NCBI GenBank assembly: GCA_903909925.1
Contig: CAIVXR010000228.1
Coordinates: forward strand, 1-50,138
DNA: 50,138 nt
Direction: 5' to 3'
Origin: an uncultured beta proteobacterium
Lineage (GTDB): Bacteria; Pseudomonadota; Gammaproteobacteria; Burkholderiales; Burkholderiaceae
Within the stretch, counting starts at the first letter, position 1. The number at the start of each line of letters is the position of its first letter. Made by a program: the position numbers and the translations under genes. Of the stretch, positions 15,156-24,586 are shown in pieces. The notes beneath the pieces were generated by a model. The model saw only the letters and a list, made by a program, of their open reading frames with translations. It was not told the origin of the DNA and searched no databases.

Positions 15156-17921
15156 CTAGCTCAAGGTGCCACAGCAATTCTTATATTTTTTGCCGCTACC
15201 ACAAGTGCAAGGGTCATTACGACCAATCTTGGGTCCTGTGCGCACAGGCGCAGGAATAATCTCAATGTCAGCACCGCGATCACCTGTTGATCCGGCCACC
15301 TCTTTATCAGGGTCAGCATGCTGATATTGGACATCTGCCAATTTAGCTAAGTCATCATTCATTGATTCAGCGGCTTGATCTAATTCACTAGCGCTTCTGA
15401 TCTTGACTGTCATGATGCTTTTCACCACATCATTCTTAATCACACTAAGTAACTCGCCGTATAGTTCAAAAGCTTCACGGCGGTATTCTTGTTTTGGATC
15501 TTTTTGAGCATAGCCGCGCAGATGAATGCCTTGACGCAAATGATCTAAAGCTGCCAAGTGCTCACGCCAATGGGTATCGAGACTGTATAAAAGAACGGAG
15601 CGCTCATATCCGGCAAAAGACTCTCGGCCAGATAATTCAACTTTTGCGTCATAGGCTTCTTTAGCAGCTTGTAAAACACGATCCACAATCTCTGTGTCTT
15701 CTGCTGTCTGAGCGCTCTCCACCCAATTGCGCAGGTCGACAGTCAAACCCCAATCGCTTGCTAAGACATTTTCAAGTTCAGGCAAATCCCACTGCTCTTC
15801 CATAGACTCAAGGGGAACGTAGAGGGAGCAAACCGAGCGCAAGACATCTTCCCGTAAATTGGCAATTAAATCGCCAATGTCTTTACTTTCGAGAACTTCA
15901 TTTCTCAAGCGATAAGTTTCTTTGCGCTGATCGTTCGCAACATCGTCATATTCCAATAACTGTTTACGAATATCAAAGTTACGGCCTTCAACCTTACGCT
16001 GCGCAGACTCAATCGAGCGAGTTACCATGCCAGCTTCAATTGGCTCACCATCAGGCATCTTTAAGCGCTCCATCACTGCACGCAAACGGTCGCCAGCAAA
16101 AATACGCAACAGCGAATCATCTAAAGAAAGGTAAAAACGAGATGAGCCTGGATCACCCTGACGGCCTGAGCGACCTCTTAATTGATTATCAATACGACGA
16201 CTCTCATGACGCTCAGTGCCAATGATGTGTAAACCACCAGCAGCAAGAACCTGATCGTGAAGACCTTGCCACTCATCTTGCAGTGCTTTAATCTTGCGTG
16301 CTTTTTCTGCATCAGACAGGGTAGAGTCAGCCTCAATCAAAGAAGATTGTTTGCCGACATTGCCCCCAAGCACAATGTCCGTTCCGCGACCAGCCATATT
16401 AGTAGCAATGGTGATCATTTTAGGACGACCCGCTTGGGCAATGATTTCAGCTTCTCGTGCATGCTGCTTAGCATTCAAAACCTGGTGGGGTAATTTACGT
16501 TGATCAAGTAATTTACCAATCAACTCTGAATTTTCAATCGATGTAGTACCAACTAGTACTGGTTGACCGCGCTCATAGCAATCTTCAATATCTTTAGTGA
16601 CAGCGTCATAACGCTCACGCGAGGACTTGAAGATTTGGTCTTGGCGATCTTTGCGTTGACTAATTCTATTGGGTGGAATCACTACGGTTTCAAGGTTATA
16701 GATTTCCTTAAATTCGTAGGCTTCAGTATCTGCGGTTCCAGTCATACCAGCTAACTTACCGTACATACGGAAGTAATTCTGAAAAGTAATCGTAGCTAGG
16801 GTCTGATTCTCATTCTGAATCGGCACGCCTTCTTTAGCTTCTACTGCTTGATGGAGGCCATCAGACCAACGTCGGCCTTGCATCAATCGGCCAGTGAACT
16901 CATCAACAATAATGACTTCTTTATTTTGTACAACATAGTGTTGATCACGGTTGTACAGACAGTGTGCGCGCAATGCTGCATACACGTGATGCATCAAAGT
17001 AATGTTTTGAGGTGCGTACAAAGAAGCGCCATCATTTAAGGCGCCCAGCTGCACTAAGATTTCTTCAGCCTTATCATGACCTTGTTCAGTCAAATAGACC
17101 TGCTGCGACTTTTCATCTACCCAATAGTCTCCGGGCTTCTCAACGCCAGTGCCATCAGATTTTTCTTCACCAATTTGACGCTCTAGATAAGAAGGAAGTG
17201 CATTGATTTTGATATAAAGATCTGTATGGTCTTCGGCCTGACCAGAAATAATGAGTGGTGTGCGTGCTTCATCAATCAGAATCGAGTCAACCTCATCGAC
17301 AATTGCATATGCCAAACCACGTTGCACACGCTGATCCAAATCCTGAACCATGTTGTCACGCAAATAGTCAAAACCAAACTCGTTATTAGTGCCGTAGGTA
17401 ATATCAGCGGCATAGGCCTCTTGTTTTGTCTTGTGATCCATCTGCGACAGATTCACACCGACTTTCATGCCCAAAAAGTTATATAAGGTAGACATCCACT
17501 CAGCATCGCGCTGCGCCAAATAATCATTCACCGTAACCACATGAACGCCTTTGCCAGTTAAGGCATTTAAATAAACTGGGAGTGTTGCGGTTAAAGTTTT
17601 TCCTTCACCAGTTCCCATCTCCGCAATCTTGCCTTGATGTAAAGCGATAGCACCCATAATCTGCGCATCAAAATGACGCATTTTCATGACGCGCACGCTA
17701 GCCTCGCGAACTACCGCAAATGCTTCTGCAGAAATATCCTCGAGAGTCTCCCCACTAGCTAAGCGAGATTTGAACTCTGTAGTTTTAGCAGTCAGAGCGG
17801 CATCATCTAAAGATTGCAGGCTGGCTTCAAAAGCGCCAACCTTGGCAACGGCTTTGCGATACTGTTTTAAGAGGCGGTCGTTACGACTGCCGACCAGGGT
17901 TTTTAGAAGACCGATTACCAT
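15156..17921 (-). CDS. secA: Preprotein translocase ATPase SecA
   Basis: A 921-residue motor protein that drives unfolded secretory proteins through SecYEG at the inner membrane. Standard start MVIGLLKTLVGSRNDRLLKQYRK. Walker A lies in MGTGEGKTL; helicase-like motifs follow, with IVDEVDSILIDEARTP and TNMAGRGTDIVLGGN, then the helical scaffold region and the C-terminal zinc-binding SEC-C motif GRNDPCTCGSGKKYKNCC that binds SecB and phospholipids. Complete, of usual length. It lies opposite dciA, with only about 15 bases between the start codons as assigned, so its promoter probably lies inside the dciA reading frame. Confidence 0.98.
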   Translation of the reverse strand: MVIGLLKTLVGSRNDRLLKQYRKAVAKVGAFEASLQSLDDAALTAKTTEFKSRLASGETLEDISAEAFAVVREASVRVMKMRHFDAQIMGAIALHQGKIAEMGTGEGKTLTATLPVYLNALTGKGVHVVTVNDYLAQRDAEWMSTLYNFLGMKVGVNLSQMDHKTKQEAYAADITYGTNNEFGFDYLRDNMVQDLDQRVQRGLAYAIVDEVDSILIDEARTPLIISGQAEDHTDLYIKINALPSYLERQIGEEKSDGTGVEKPGDYWVDEKSQQVYLTEQGHDKAEEILVQLGALNDGASLYAPQNITLMHHVYAALRAHCLYNRDQHYVVQNKEVIIVDEFTGRLMQGRRWSDGLHQAVEAKEGVPIQNENQTLATITFQNYFRMYGKLAGMTGTADTEAYEFKEIYNLETVVIPPNRISQRKDRQDQIFKSSRERYDAVTKDIEDCYERGQPVLVGTTSIENSELIGKLLDQRKLPHQVLNAKQHAREAEIIAQAGRPKMITIATNMAGRGTDIVLGGNVGKQSSLIEADSTLSDAEKARKIKALQDEWQGLHDQVLAAGGLHIIGTERHESRRIDNQLRGRSGRQGDPGSSRFYLSLDDSLLRIFAGDRLRAVMERLKMPDGEPIEAGMVTRSIESAQRKVEGRNFDIRKQLLEYDDVANDQRKETYRLRNEVLESKDIGDLIANLREDVLRSVCSLYVPLESMEEQWDLPELENVLASDWGLTVDLRNWVESAQTAEDTEIVDRVLQAAKEAYDAKVELSGRESFAGYERSVLLYSLDTHWREHLAALDHLRQGIHLRGYAQKDPKQEYRREAFELYGELLSVIKNDVVKSIMTVKIRSASELDQAAESMNDDLAKLADVQYQHADPDKEVAGSTGDRGADIEIIPAPVRTGPKIGRNDPCTCGSGKKYKNCCGTLS

Positions 17922-17936
17922 GGGATATTGAATAAA

Positions 17937-18476
17937 ATGAAGATCTTGAGTTTATCACCCGCAACCCCATTTTTTATGAACTTTGCCCGCAAACCATCCC
18001 GGAATCACTCAGCCCATGACTGGATGGAATACCTGCGCGAATCTAATGGACTTGGGGGTATTCTGGCCAAAACAGAAGATCTAGCTCAACTCAAGGCAAA
18101 GCTACTTATAGCTTTGGAGTCCTTAGATATTGGGCACTTGAGTCCAAAAATTGAAGTTGGGTGGCGCTCAGGCGCTCAGGACGAACTTTTTTTGCTAGTT
18201 GGTAGCGCTAGCATTGGCACACGTCTACAGCAAGTTTTACCCAGTTTAATCAATGAGTTAGGAAAAACTGGACTCAATTGCAAGGCCATTAAAGTCAAAG
18301 TAAAACCGGCTGTCCAAGACTGGGAAGTGAAGCCGAGACCAAACCTCAAGAATCTAGCCCCTAAAGGCTTTAATGCGGTAGCAAAAAAGTCTTGGCAAGA
18401 TCTGATAGAAAAACTATCACCAGATTCTGATCTGCGTAAGGCAGTTGAGCGTCTACTACAAAATAAACCTAAGTAG
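17937..18476 (+). CDS. dciA: DUF721 / DciA-like protein
   Basis: A protein of about 179 residues from the ATG at 17937. The DUF721 region starts near SAHDWMEYLRESNGLGGILAKTEDL and continues through GSASIGTRLQQVLPSLINEL; a basic, proline-containing C-terminal tail follows. Proteins with this domain include DciA, the ancestral loader of the DnaB helicase found in bacteria without DnaC. Location between secA and lpxC fits betaproteobacterial relatives. A shorter start at 17976 (MNFARKPSRN, 39 bases downstream) is equally plausible and would leave more room for the secA promoter; neither has a clear Shine-Dalgarno. Role as helicase loader is inferred from family. Confidence 0.75.
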   Translation: MKILSLSPATPFFMNFARKPSRNHSAHDWMEYLRESNGLGGILAKTEDLAQLKAKLLIALESLDIGHLSPKIEVGWRSGAQDELFLLVGSASIGTRLQQVLPSLINELGKTGLNCKAIKVKVKPAVQDWEVKPRPNLKNLAPKGFNAVAKKSWQDLIEKLSPDSDLRKAVERLLQNKPK

Positions 18477-18515
18477 CTAAAGCCAAACAGCTCACCAGCT
18501 CATTTTTAGAAAACT

Positions 18516-19430
18516 CTAGAAAAAGAGGGGTTGGCTCTCTTGAGAATAAGCAACAGGTGCCTTAGCTTCTGCATAAGACTCGATCGTATAAGAACTTGGG
18601 TCATCTAAAAGCTTACGCAGCAGAGCGTTGTTCAGAGCATGGCCCGATTTCTCAGCGACATAAGCGCCCACAATCGGATGACCTACTAAATACAGATCCC
18701 CAATCGCATCCAAGATTTTGTGACGCACAAACTCATCTTCATAACGTAATTCTTCGTTATTCAAAATTCGGTGCTCATCTAAAACAATGGCATTATCTAA
18801 ACTACCACCGCGGGCGAGGCCCATCTCACGCAGTGCTTCTACTTCATGAGCAAAACCAAATGTCCGTGCGCGACCAATTTCACTACGGTAAGCATGCTCT
18901 GCAAAATCTACAATAAAACGTTGGCCAGTTTTATCAACTGCAGGATGCTTAAAGTCGATCGTGAAGTCTAACTTAAATCCAAAGAAAGGTTCTAGGCGCG
19001 CAAGCTTGTCGCCATCACGCACTTCAACTGACTTTTTGATCACCACATACTGACGCGGTGCATCTTGCTCCACAATTCCAGCAGATTCAATTAAAAATAA
19101 AAATGAGGCAGCGCTACCATCCATGATGGGGACTTCTTCGCCATCTAGCTCTATCAATAAATTGTCTAAGCCTAGGCCAGCACATGCAGATAGTAAATGC
19201 TCAACCGTTGAAACGCGTACTCCATCTTTCTGAATAACCGATGCAAGCCTTGTATCGCAGACAGCTAAAGCGGTTGCGGGTACTACTGACTGCTCTGGTG
19301 TATCCACACGAACAAACTGGACCCCTGAATTTACCGGAGCTGGCTTAATAGAAATCGTCACCTTACAGCCAGAATGTAAACCAATGCCCACAGTTTTCAC
19401 TGGAGTAGCAATAGTTCTTTGTTTCATCAT
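18516..19430 (-). CDS. lpxC: UDP-3-O-acyl-N-acetylglucosamine deacetylase
   Basis: A 304-residue zinc amidase catalysing the committed step of lipid A synthesis. Zinc ligands are visible: His78 in VEHLLSACAGLGLDN, and His237 with Asp241 in VRHKILDAIGDL. The catalytic-region His251 follows in VGHPIVGAYVAEKSGHA. Two adjacent ATGs (MMKQRT) follow a GAGAT site. It is the last gene of the division cluster, 44 bases after the peroxiredoxin gene, and convergent with dciA. In E. coli, FtsH controls LpxC by proteolysis through its C-terminal tail; whether that holds here is unknown. Confidence 0.96.
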   Translation of the reverse strand: MMKQRTIATPVKTVGIGLHSGCKVTISIKPAPVNSGVQFVRVDTPEQSVVPATALAVCDTRLASVIQKDGVRVSTVEHLLSACAGLGLDNLLIELDGEEVPIMDGSAASFLFLIESAGIVEQDAPRQYVVIKKSVEVRDGDKLARLEPFFGFKLDFTIDFKHPAVDKTGQRFIVDFAEHAYRSEIGRARTFGFAHEVEALREMGLARGGSLDNAIVLDEHRILNNEELRYEDEFVRHKILDAIGDLYLVGHPIVGAYVAEKSGHALNNALLRKLLDDPSSYTIESYAEAKAPVAYSQESQPLFF

Positions 19431-19474
19431 GGCGATATCTCTAAATTCAGGGGATATTTATTCACTAATTCGAA

Positions 19475-19975
19475 TTACAGTTTTTTCAAAATAGAAGCTG
19501 CATCGCTGACCTCAAACTTGCCAGGTGCTTCACGATCTAAAGACTTCACTACGCCATTTTCGACAATCATGGCATAACGGTCTGAACGAACACCCAAGCC
19601 ACGAGCTGTTAAATCAAGCTCTATACCCATCTTTTTGGTGAACTCGCCGCTGCCATCGCCCATCATACGAATCTTTTTGCCAACTTTTTGATCGCGCCCC
19701 CAAGCGCCCATTACAAATGGATCATTCACAGAAATACACCAAATTTCATCGACACCTTTGGCTTTAATCGCATCATAGTGTTCAACATATCCAGGAACAT
19801 GCTTTGCAGAGCAGGTAGGCGTAAATGCGCCAGGCAATGCAAAGATCACAATTTTTTTACCAGCTACAAGCTTATCAACTTCAAAGGCATTTGGCCCTAA
19901 GGAGCAGCCTTCACTTTCTTCGTTAAAGAATTCATACAGGGTAGCGTTAGGTAATTTTTGTCCAACAGTAATCAT
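19475..19975 (-). CDS. Peroxiredoxin, Prx5-type
   Basis: A 166-residue thiol peroxidase. The peroxidatic cysteine is Cys55 in PGAFTPTCSAKHVPGYVE, the motif of the Prx5 subfamily, and RSDRYAMIVENGVVK near the C-terminus matches this group. It would reduce H2O2 and organic peroxides using glutathione/glutaredoxin or thioredoxin; no fused glutaredoxin domain is present. It lies between ftsZ and lpxC on the same strand. GGAG (minus strand, 19981-19984) precedes its ATG, and the outer arm of the 19984-20073 inverted repeat ends exactly on that site, so the hairpin may affect its expression. Why a peroxidase sits in this cluster is not evident. Confidence 0.9.
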   Translation of the reverse strand: MITVGQKLPNATLYEFFNEESEGCSLGPNAFEVDKLVAGKKIVIFALPGAFTPTCSAKHVPGYVEHYDAIKAKGVDEIWCISVNDPFVMGAWGRDQKVGKKIRMMGDGSGEFTKKMGIELDLTARGLGVRSDRYAMIVENGVVKSLDREAPGKFEVSDAASILKKL

Positions 19976-19983
19976 GACATCTC

Positions 19984-20073
19984 CAATAGGTAATTGTTAG
20001 TAAGCATGCCAACGCAAGCGCGGGATTCGTCGTCCGGAGGGGCGCCGCGCTGGCATTTTGCAATTACCTATTG
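19984..20073. repeat. Large inverted-repeat (hairpin) element between ftsZ and the peroxiredoxin gene
   Basis: Perfect 13-bp outer arms CAATAGGTAATTG (19984-19996) and CAATTACCTATTG (20061-20073) enclose a second, GC-rich pairing: ATGCC (20006-20010) with GGCAT (20052-20056), and AGCGCGG (20017-20023) with CCGCGCT (20045-20051), with a 6-base bulge. The central loop is about 21 bases. In the ftsZ-to-prx transcript it begins 13 bases after the ftsZ stop and ends on the prx Shine-Dalgarno. It could be a processing or attenuation hairpin, or a small MITE-like insertion with terminal repeats. No target duplication is evident, and no second copy was noticed in the window. Confidence 0.75.
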
Positions 20074-20086
20074 TATTGAGCTTTTA

Positions 20087-21430
20087 TTAGTCTGCTTGCT
20101 TACGCAAAAAGGCTGGAATTTCATAGTAATCAGCCCCTTTATCCAACATGGATTTAGCCTGAGGAGAACTATCTGCGCCTAAAGTAGGTGCAGGAGTCAC
20201 CTCACGGGAACTACGAAATACCCGTGGCAAATCATATTGGCTGTAATCAACACCACTAGCAGCCGCTGGTTGAGGAGCGATTGATGGAGCGCTACTAGCA
20301 CCAGTTAAAGCCATACCTGCACTGGTACTCACGGCCGAATCTAAGCCTACCTTACTCATAGCAGCAGATGCGCTAGTAGGAGCAAAAGTATTTAAATCAG
20401 CCATCGTTGGCATTGCATCACTAGTACCAGTAGCTTGTCTCCACACTACTTCAGGCTGATGGTTTTGACGAGCTTGAGGATTATTCAAGCCAGTAGCAAC
20501 TACAGTCACCCGTAATGCATCACCTAAGCTTTCGTCATAAACAGTCCCGAAGATCACGGTTGCATCATCAGCAGCATAGCCACGAATTGCAGCCATGACT
20601 TCACGCGTTTCGGATAATTTCAATGAACGATTAGCAGTAATATTCACTAACACGCCACGTGCGCCAGATAAATCAACGCCCTCTAGCAGTGGAGATGCGA
20701 CTGCAGCTTCAGCAGCTAAACGAGCACGATCCATGCCGGAAACAGTTGCTGTACCCATCATGGCTTTACCTTGCTCGCCCATCACAGTCTTCACATCTTC
20801 AAAGTCAACGTTGATTAAACCTTGAACATTGATAATTTCTGCAATGCCAGAAACTGCATTGTGCAAAACATCGTCAGCGCAAGCAAAGGCTTTATCAAAC
20901 TCAGCATCTTCGCCCATGACTTCAAAGAGCTTTTCATTCAGAACAACAATTAATGAATCGACATAAGACTCAAGCTCTGCCGCGCCATTCTCTGCAACTT
21001 TTAAGCGCTTTATGCCCTCAAAATCAAATGGTTTACTAATAACACCAACCGTCAAAATACCCATTTCTTTTGCGACTTGAGCAACGATTGGAGCTGCACC
21101 AGTGCCAGTACCACCACCCATACCCGCAGTGATGAAAACCATATGTGCACCTTGCAAAGTATCAGCGATACGGGCACGTGCTTCTTCTGCAGAAGCTGCG
21201 CCGATCTCTGGTTTTGCGCCGGCACCTAATCCACTAGAGCCCAGTTGCAAATTCACAGATGCCTCTGAACGCTGTAAAGCGCCAGCATCGGTGTTCATGC
21301 AAATGAACTCTACGCCGTTTACTCCACGACGGATCATATGCTGGACAGCATTGCCACCTGCTCCACCGACTCCAACCACTTTAATAATGGTTTTTCCAGC
21401 TGTATCTTGATCTAACATTTCAAATTCCAT
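20087..21430 (-). CDS. ftsZ: Cell division GTPase FtsZ
   Basis: A 447-residue tubulin homologue that forms the Z ring. The nucleotide-binding G-box GGGTGTGAAP, N-terminal VVGVGGAGGNAVQHM and the T7-loop region with NVDFEDVKTVM are present. An Ala/Ser-rich linker (about 330-415) leads to the C-terminal peptide YYEIPAFLRKQAD, which binds FtsA, ZipA and ZapD. The start at 21430 has AGGAGG 4 bases upstream; a second in-frame ATG four codons later is possible. It lies 49 bases after ftsA, the largest gap within the core cluster, so extra ftsZ promoters within ftsQ/ftsA are possible but not identified. Confidence 0.97.
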   Translation of the reverse strand: MEFEMLDQDTAGKTIIKVVGVGGAGGNAVQHMIRRGVNGVEFICMNTDAGALQRSEASVNLQLGSSGLGAGAKPEIGAASAEEARARIADTLQGAHMVFITAGMGGGTGTGAAPIVAQVAKEMGILTVGVISKPFDFEGIKRLKVAENGAAELESYVDSLIVVLNEKLFEVMGEDAEFDKAFACADDVLHNAVSGIAEIINVQGLINVDFEDVKTVMGEQGKAMMGTATVSGMDRARLAAEAAVASPLLEGVDLSGARGVLVNITANRSLKLSETREVMAAIRGYAADDATVIFGTVYDESLGDALRVTVVATGLNNPQARQNHQPEVVWRQATGTSDAMPTMADLNTFAPTSASAAMSKVGLDSAVSTSAGMALTGASSAPSIAPQPAAASGVDYSQYDLPRVFRSSREVTPAPTLGADSSPQAKSMLDKGADYYEIPAFLRKQAD

Positions 21431-21479
21431 ATACCCTCCTAGGTAAATAACTTACTACATTGACGACGACGAAAAAAAC

Positions 21480-22709
21480 TTAAAAATTTCCTGCAAACCA
21501 TTCCTTCATGCGCGACATCACTCCTTGCAGTGCGCCTGATTGAGAAACACGACGACCGCGCAAAAATTGCGCTTGCCCTTCCATTAACAAACCAATGCTG
21601 GTGGCATATCTAGGGCTTCGCAGAACTTCATGTAAGTGACCACGGTATTCGGGTGTCCCAACTCGAGCCGGCCTTAAGAAAACCTGCTCAGCCAACTCAA
21701 CCATTCCCGGCATTAGGGCTGTACCACCAGTAAGCACAATTCCAGAAGAAACCATGTCCTCATAACCAGAATCACGCACTACCCCCCTCACTAAAGTAAA
21801 TAACTCTTCAACACGTGGCTCAATCACAGCAGCAAGTGCCTGCTTAGACATTGGGCGTGGCTCACGATCTCCGACGCCAGGCACATCAATCATGGCAGCT
21901 GAATCAGCCATTTCTTGACGGGCAATTCCATATGCAATTTTCAAATCTTCTGCATCAATAGTTGGGGTCCGCAATGCCATTGCAATATCGTTTGTAATTT
22001 GATCGCCCGCAATTGGTATCACTGCCGTATGACGAATAGATCCTTGGAAATAAATGGCTATATCTGTAGTACCACCACCAATATCAACCAAGACAACACC
22101 CAGCTCTTTTTCATCATCAGTGAGGACGGCTAAACTTGAAGCCAAAGGCTGCAAAATAAGGTCATTCACTTCTAGCCCGCAACGCCTTACACACTTCACG
22201 ATATTTTGTGCAGCACTAACAGCGCCAGTTACTATATGAACCTTCACCTCTAAGCGTAAACCACTCATACCAATTGGTTCGCGCACATCCTCTTGGCCAT
22301 CAATGATGAATTCTTGAACAAGGATGTGCAGAATTTGCTGATCCGTCGGAATATTAATTGCTTTGGCAGTCTCTAGAACACGCTCAACATCAACAGAGCC
22401 TACCTCTTTATCGCGTATAGCAACCATACCGCTCGAGTTAAAGCTCACAATATGATTTCCAGCAATGCCAGTAAAGACTTGAACAATCTGGCGGTCAGCC
22501 ATGACTTCAGCTTCTTCTAGAGCCTTCTGAATAGACTGAACAGTGGCCTCGATATTGACTACGACACCCTTCTTTAATCCTTTAGACGCAGTTTGACCCA
22601 CACCAACTACATTAAATTGGCCATCAGGAGTTAACTCTGCCACCAAGGCAACCACCTTAGAAGTTCCAATATCTAAGCCTACTAATAGGTCGCGATTATC
22701 TTTACTCAT
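21480..22709 (-). CDS. ftsA: Cell division protein FtsA
   Basis: A 409-residue actin-fold ATPase that anchors FtsZ to the membrane and recruits later division proteins. VGLDIGTSKVVALVAE (phosphate 1), VLVDIGGGTTDIAIY (phosphate 2) and GIVLTGGTALMPGM (adenosine) are seen. The C-terminus MSRMKEWFAGNF is the amphipathic membrane-targeting helix, so the gene is complete. It starts 9 bases after ftsQ and is followed by ftsZ. Confidence 0.96.
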   Translation of the reverse strand: MSKDNRDLLVGLDIGTSKVVALVAELTPDGQFNVVGVGQTASKGLKKGVVVNIEATVQSIQKALEEAEVMADRQIVQVFTGIAGNHIVSFNSSGMVAIRDKEVGSVDVERVLETAKAINIPTDQQILHILVQEFIIDGQEDVREPIGMSGLRLEVKVHIVTGAVSAAQNIVKCVRRCGLEVNDLILQPLASSLAVLTDDEKELGVVLVDIGGGTTDIAIYFQGSIRHTAVIPIAGDQITNDIAMALRTPTIDAEDLKIAYGIARQEMADSAAMIDVPGVGDREPRPMSKQALAAVIEPRVEELFTLVRGVVRDSGYEDMVSSGIVLTGGTALMPGMVELAEQVFLRPARVGTPEYRGHLHEVLRSPRYATSIGLLMEGQAQFLRGRRVSQSGALQGVMSRMKEWFAGNF

Positions 22710-22718
22710 TCACATTCC

Positions 22719-23576
22719 TCATTGCTTTAACTCACTCTTTTTTCCATCTACATCACTCTTCTTCAAACTTGTAGAGGCAAGATGAACTGCAAAACCATTT
22801 GCATAACGAAGATCTACTGCATCGATTCGATTTGCCCATTTCTCTTGTACTTGTGGCCAGTATTTAAATAGGCGAGCAATACGTTCCTCTGTTAGGTTTT
22901 TGTCAGAGCTCTCTTCATCGCGTCCAAATTCCACTCTCATACCATTGGAAAGCTTGACATGCCAGGCATAGCGCTCAGTTAAGGCCAAACTCTCTACCTC
23001 AGCATTCCAAGGCTTGAACCAGTTATTGGCTTTTTCATAAAGACTCATCACTTCTTTACCGGCATCATCTGGGCCCGAGAAATCTAATAAATGCTTACTT
23101 TCAACAAGCTCAGAAACGCGACCAGCAAACAGCTCACCGTGTGTATTCATTAAGGTGTTGCTACTTTCACCACCCCAGGTAGCAAACGGCTTTTGCTCTT
23201 CAATATTGACGACTAAGCCATTAGGCCAAACGCGCCGGACATTAGCATGTCGCACCCAAGGCATGCTCTCAAAGCCACGCTTAACATCCTCCAAGCGCAC
23301 ACTAAAAAAGTTACCTTGCACCGTTTCTATTACTTGGCGCTTCACCAGAGACTTATTAATATGCTGGAGTGTTTGGCCAGCAATAGGCTCCACTTGAATC
23401 TGTCTCAATGCGAAGACAGGTCTCTGGCTCAACCAAACCAGCAATCCAATCAATAGCATCACGATGAAGCAGTGCATCAAAAAACGACTAAGCTTTTGCA
23501 TCCGCTCTGGATTATTCCAAAGAGGGGACATGATGATGGAGAAGATGTCTCCGAACCGATCTAAAAGAGTGCTCAT
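22719..23576 (-). CDS. ftsQ: Cell division protein FtsQ
   Basis: A 285-residue bitopic inner-membrane protein. A short cytoplasmic N-terminus, one membrane segment (about 33-50, FLMHCFIVMLLIGLLVW), a periplasmic POTRA domain beginning around FALRQIQVEPIAGQ and ending near VVNIEEQKPFATWG, then the beta domain that binds FtsB/FtsL. The ATG at 23576 overlaps the ddlB stop as ATGA; a 15-codon upstream extension would lie inside ddlB and is rejected. It links early (FtsA/FtsZ) and late (FtsL/FtsI/FtsW) division proteins. Confidence 0.93.
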   Translation of the reverse strand: MSTLLDRFGDIFSIIMSPLWNNPERMQKLSRFLMHCFIVMLLIGLLVWLSQRPVFALRQIQVEPIAGQTLQHINKSLVKRQVIETVQGNFFSVRLEDVKRGFESMPWVRHANVRRVWPNGLVVNIEEQKPFATWGGESSNTLMNTHGELFAGRVSELVESKHLLDFSGPDDAGKEVMSLYEKANNWFKPWNAEVESLALTERYAWHVKLSNGMRVEFGRDEESSDKNLTEERIARLFKYWPQVQEKWANRIDAVDLRYANGFAVHLASTSLKKSDVDGKKSELKQ

Positions 23577-24586
23577 GCAGTAGCGCCCTCTTTTGCTTGT
23601 AGGGTTTGCATAAGCAACCACAACACCAAGTCAGCGTAATTAATGCCAGCAGCTTTGGCTGCCATCGGCACCAAGGAATGAGAAGTCATACCTGGTGAGG
23701 TATTCATTTCTAGTAGGTAAGGCTTACCAGTTTTATGATCGAGCATCACATCAGCACGGCCCCATGTACTACAACCCAAAGATTGATAAGCAGCCAAAGC
23801 TAATTCTTGAACTAGCTCATTGATCTCAGGAGCAAGTCCAGTGGGACACAAGTATTGGGTTTCATTTGAGAAATACTTGTGATGAAAGTCATAGTTCGCT
23901 TGCGGCGGAATAATTTTGATGACTGGCAACGCTTCTGCTGTTTTGCCCTGACCAACTAATGGACAAGTTAACTCATCACCCACAATACAAGTCTCAGCAA
24001 TCACTTTTTTATCTAAGCCTGCAGCTAGCTTATAAGCAGCCGGTAATTCATCTACAGACTGCACTTTAGTTAAGCCAAGAGAAGAGCCCTCATGTGCTGG
24101 CTTAACAATTAGAGGTAGGCCTAGTTTTTTAGCTACAGCATCCCAATTACTGGCTGCAGTAAGCTCCTCAAAATCAGGTGTTGCTAAACCATTGCTCAAC
24201 CAAATTTGTTTAGTTGCAATCTTGTCAATAGATAAAGCGGAGGCCAATACCCCACTACCGGTATAAGGCAGATCTAATAACTCTAATAAACCCTGAATAG
24301 TGCCATCTTCGCCATAACGACCATGCAAAGCGATGAAAACACGGTCAAATTTTTCTTTTGCTAACTCTGTTGGGCATCGCAGGCCCGGATCAAAAGGATT
24401 TGCATCTACGCCCTTAGAGAGCAATGCTTCCAAAACACCATTACCCGACATCAGAGAAATTTCACGCTCACCAGAACGTCCGCCTAATAAAACCCCAACG
24501 CGCCCAAGTGATTTCACATCTAACTTGGATAGCTGAGACTTCACACGATTACCCCACATACCGAGGCCTGGATCTAACTTAGACAC
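23573..24586 (-). CDS. ddlB: D-alanine--D-alanine ligase
   Basis: A 337-residue ATP-grasp enzyme joining two D-alanines for the MurF substrate. GVLLGGRSGEREISLMSG (N-terminal), RVFIALHGRYGEDG, VKPAHEGSSLGLTKV (ATP-binding) and LEMNTSPGMTSHSLVP (metal and ATP binding) are all seen. The start is a GTG at 24584-24586 preceded 6 bases upstream by GGAGG, overlapping the murC end by 8 bases. The N-terminal 25-30 residues before the conserved core are a bit long for the family, but the ribosome site supports this start. Confidence 0.95.
   Translation of the reverse strand: MSKLDPGLGMWGNRVKSQLSKLDVKSLGRVGVLLGGRSGEREISLMSGNGVLEALLSKGVDANPFDPGLRCPTELAKEKFDRVFIALHGRYGEDGTIQGLLELLDLPYTGSGVLASALSIDKIATKQIWLSNGLATPDFEELTAASNWDAVAKKLGLPLIVKPAHEGSSLGLTKVQSVDELPAAYKLAAGLDKKVIAETCIVGDELTCPLVGQGKTAEALPVIKIIPPQANYDFHHKYFSNETQYLCPTGLAPEINELVQELALAAYQSLGCSTWGRADVMLDHKTGKPYLLEMNTSPGMTSHSLVPMAAKAAGINYADLVLWLLMQTLQAKEGATA

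Noticed and set aside
18596..18916. A 106-codon plus-strand frame inside lpxC
   Set aside because: Antisense to lpxC at its zinc-ligand region; no motif or plausible start context.
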